Assembly (NCBI RefSeq): GCF_003339685.1
Contig: NZ_QPKI01000001.1
Span: 174,130 to 238,129, forward strand
Origin: Halomonas sp. DQ26W
GTDB lineage: Bacteria > Pseudomonadota > Gammaproteobacteria > Pseudomonadales > Halomonadaceae
DNA: 64,000 bases
Direction of reading: 5' to 3'
Shown here: piece by piece, positions 63,402-64,000 of the stretch
Position numbering within the stretch: the first letter of the stretch is position 1
How the letters are laid out: the number at the start of each line of letters is the position of its first letter
Translations under genes and position numbers: made by a program
Notes under the pieces: model-generated
The model's input: only the letters and a program-made list of their open reading frames with translations
What the model was told of the DNA's origin: nothing
Database searches by the model: none

Positions 63402-63444
63402 GGTTTCTCCTTTGCATAAACATCGATGCACCCTTTGCAGGATG

Positions 63445-63875
63445 ATCGAGTAAGAGGGGTAGTCACCACCCCCGTCCTCTCACACCACCGGGCATACGGT
63501 TCCATACCACGGCAGTTCATGAAGCACGGGTAAGCCCTCTTACCGTTTCAGTGCCGAAATCAGGCCCAACCCACTGAACCACTTTCGAGGCAGCGCCTGA
63601 TTCATGTGCGAGGCACCCCCATTCCGCCAGGGGCCTCGCCCATTCCCCGCTGATTTCCAGGCACGATGTGCGCCCAGGCCCAGTGCCCTCAACTTGCGGC
63701 GCCGAGTCGCCGGATGCTTCCACTGCCTTCAGATTCCCCCTAACGGGAGACACCCTTGCCGTCGGCTAGCACTTCCCCTTGCCGGGCGTGAAGGGGACTT
63801 TCACCCCCAAGTGATCCCAAGGCACCACCCTCGGGAACAGCGCCAGTCAGGCGCTGCGCGCCATGCCTGGCGCAC
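63445..63875 (-). mobile_element. group II intron remnant without maturase ORF
   Basis: On the minus strand the sequence starts GTGCGCCAGGCATGGCGCGC, continues with CTTGGGGGTGAAAGTCCCCTT and ACGGCAAGGGTGTC...AATCTGAAG, which look like group II intron domain I. It passes within about 300 bases to TGAACTGCCGTGGTATGGAA-CCGTATGCCCGGTGGTGTGAGAGG and ends CTTACTCGAT, typical of domains V-VI. The reverse transcriptase is missing. It lies directly after the 5S/rRNA terminator, the target type of class C introns. Confidence 0.6.
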
Positions 63876-63876
63876 C

Positions 63877-63913
63877 AAAAAAAACCCCGAGCTCTTTCGA
63901 GCTCGGGGTTTTT
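63877..63913 (-). terminator. terminator of the rRNA operon
   Basis: Minus strand: AAAAACCCCGAGCTC-GAAA-GAGCTCGGGGTTTTTTTT. Long stem with flanking A and T runs, just past the 5S 3' end. Bidirectional in appearance. Confidence 0.93.
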
Positions 63914-63922
63914 GGAATAAGT

Positions 63923-64000
63923 GCCTGACGATGACCTACTCTCGCATGGGGAAACCCCACACTACCATCGGCGCTGATCGGTTTCACTGCTGAGTTCGGC
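63923..64000 (-). rRNA. rrf: 5S ribosomal RNA, 3' part (partial at window end)
   Basis: The reverse complement reads GCCGAACTCAGCAGTGAAAC...CGCCGATGGTAGTGTGGGG...CCCATGCGAGAGTAGGTCATCGTCAGGC, the conserved 3' two-thirds of bacterial 5S rRNA. The gene continues beyond the window; the operon therefore lies to the right and is transcribed toward this window. Confidence 0.95.

Larger units (their letters stand above)
63402..63921. other. region between the lipoprotein and the 5S rRNA
   Basis: 520 bases without a protein gene. Minus-strand sequence holds, in order from right to left, the rRNA terminator and an ORF-less group II intron remnant, listed separately. The 43 bases next to the lipoprotein form its leader. 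Confidence 0.6.

Overview
The window is a dense, high-GC (roughly 60-65%) housekeeping segment of a gammaproteobacterial chromosome. Gene content and order point to the Oceanospirillales/Pseudomonas side, most likely Halomonas or a close relative; this placement is inference. Supporting features are the blocks radC-coaBC-dut-algC-argB, ftsY-ftsE-ftsX-rpoH, lysS-prfB, xerD-dsbC-hom-thrC and ffh / rpsP-rimM-trmD-rplS, which resemble Pseudomonas order, plus an acetoacetyl-CoA reductase (PHB synthesis) and proteins rich in Asp/Glu.

Layout. 0.06-9 kb: mutM, rpmG, rpmB and radC on the minus strand (with a tandem REP-like array before radC), then coaBC-dut-algC-argB-slmA on the plus strand, then rpoH convergent behind a shared terminator. 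9-19.8 kb: the ftsYEX division/secretion operon, rsmD and zapB, an overlapping bolA-psi-rimI operon, a drug-type MFS exporter, lysS and prfB with the classical +1 recoding site. 20-29.4 kb: a FadL-type porin behind a PsrA-like palindrome, VOC and YitT proteins, a divergent RecJ, thrC-hom, dsbC and xerD. 29.5-35.8 kb: rplS-trmD-rimM-rpsP, ffh, and ypjD plus a CorB-like protein. 35.8-48.4 kb: an acyltransferase/TetR pair, a SRAP-fold protein without its catalytic residues that overlaps an M16 peptidase, sbcB, minCDE, a 926-residue DUF349 protein and phaB. 48.5-55 kb: initiator tRNA, a patatin phospholipase, a VWA / protein kinase / PP2C operon and a CnoX-type thioredoxin. 55-63.4 kb: small metabolic and hypothetical genes. 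The right end holds the 3' end of a 5S rRNA gene (minus strand), its terminator, and what looks like an ORF-less group II intron remnant directly after that terminator.

Most interesting points: (1) the compact VWA-kinase-PP2C triad (50105-52674) with no tellurium-resistance genes in view; (2) the SRAP paralogue in which Cys2, Asn, Glu and His of the abasic-site crosslinking centre are all replaced; (3) a 63-bp element present twice (62/63 identical) between covarying inverted arms; (4) the intron remnant at the rRNA terminator; (5) an initiator tRNA with an apparent U1:U72 mismatch. No CRISPR array, prophage, integrase island or complete insertion sequence was seen.
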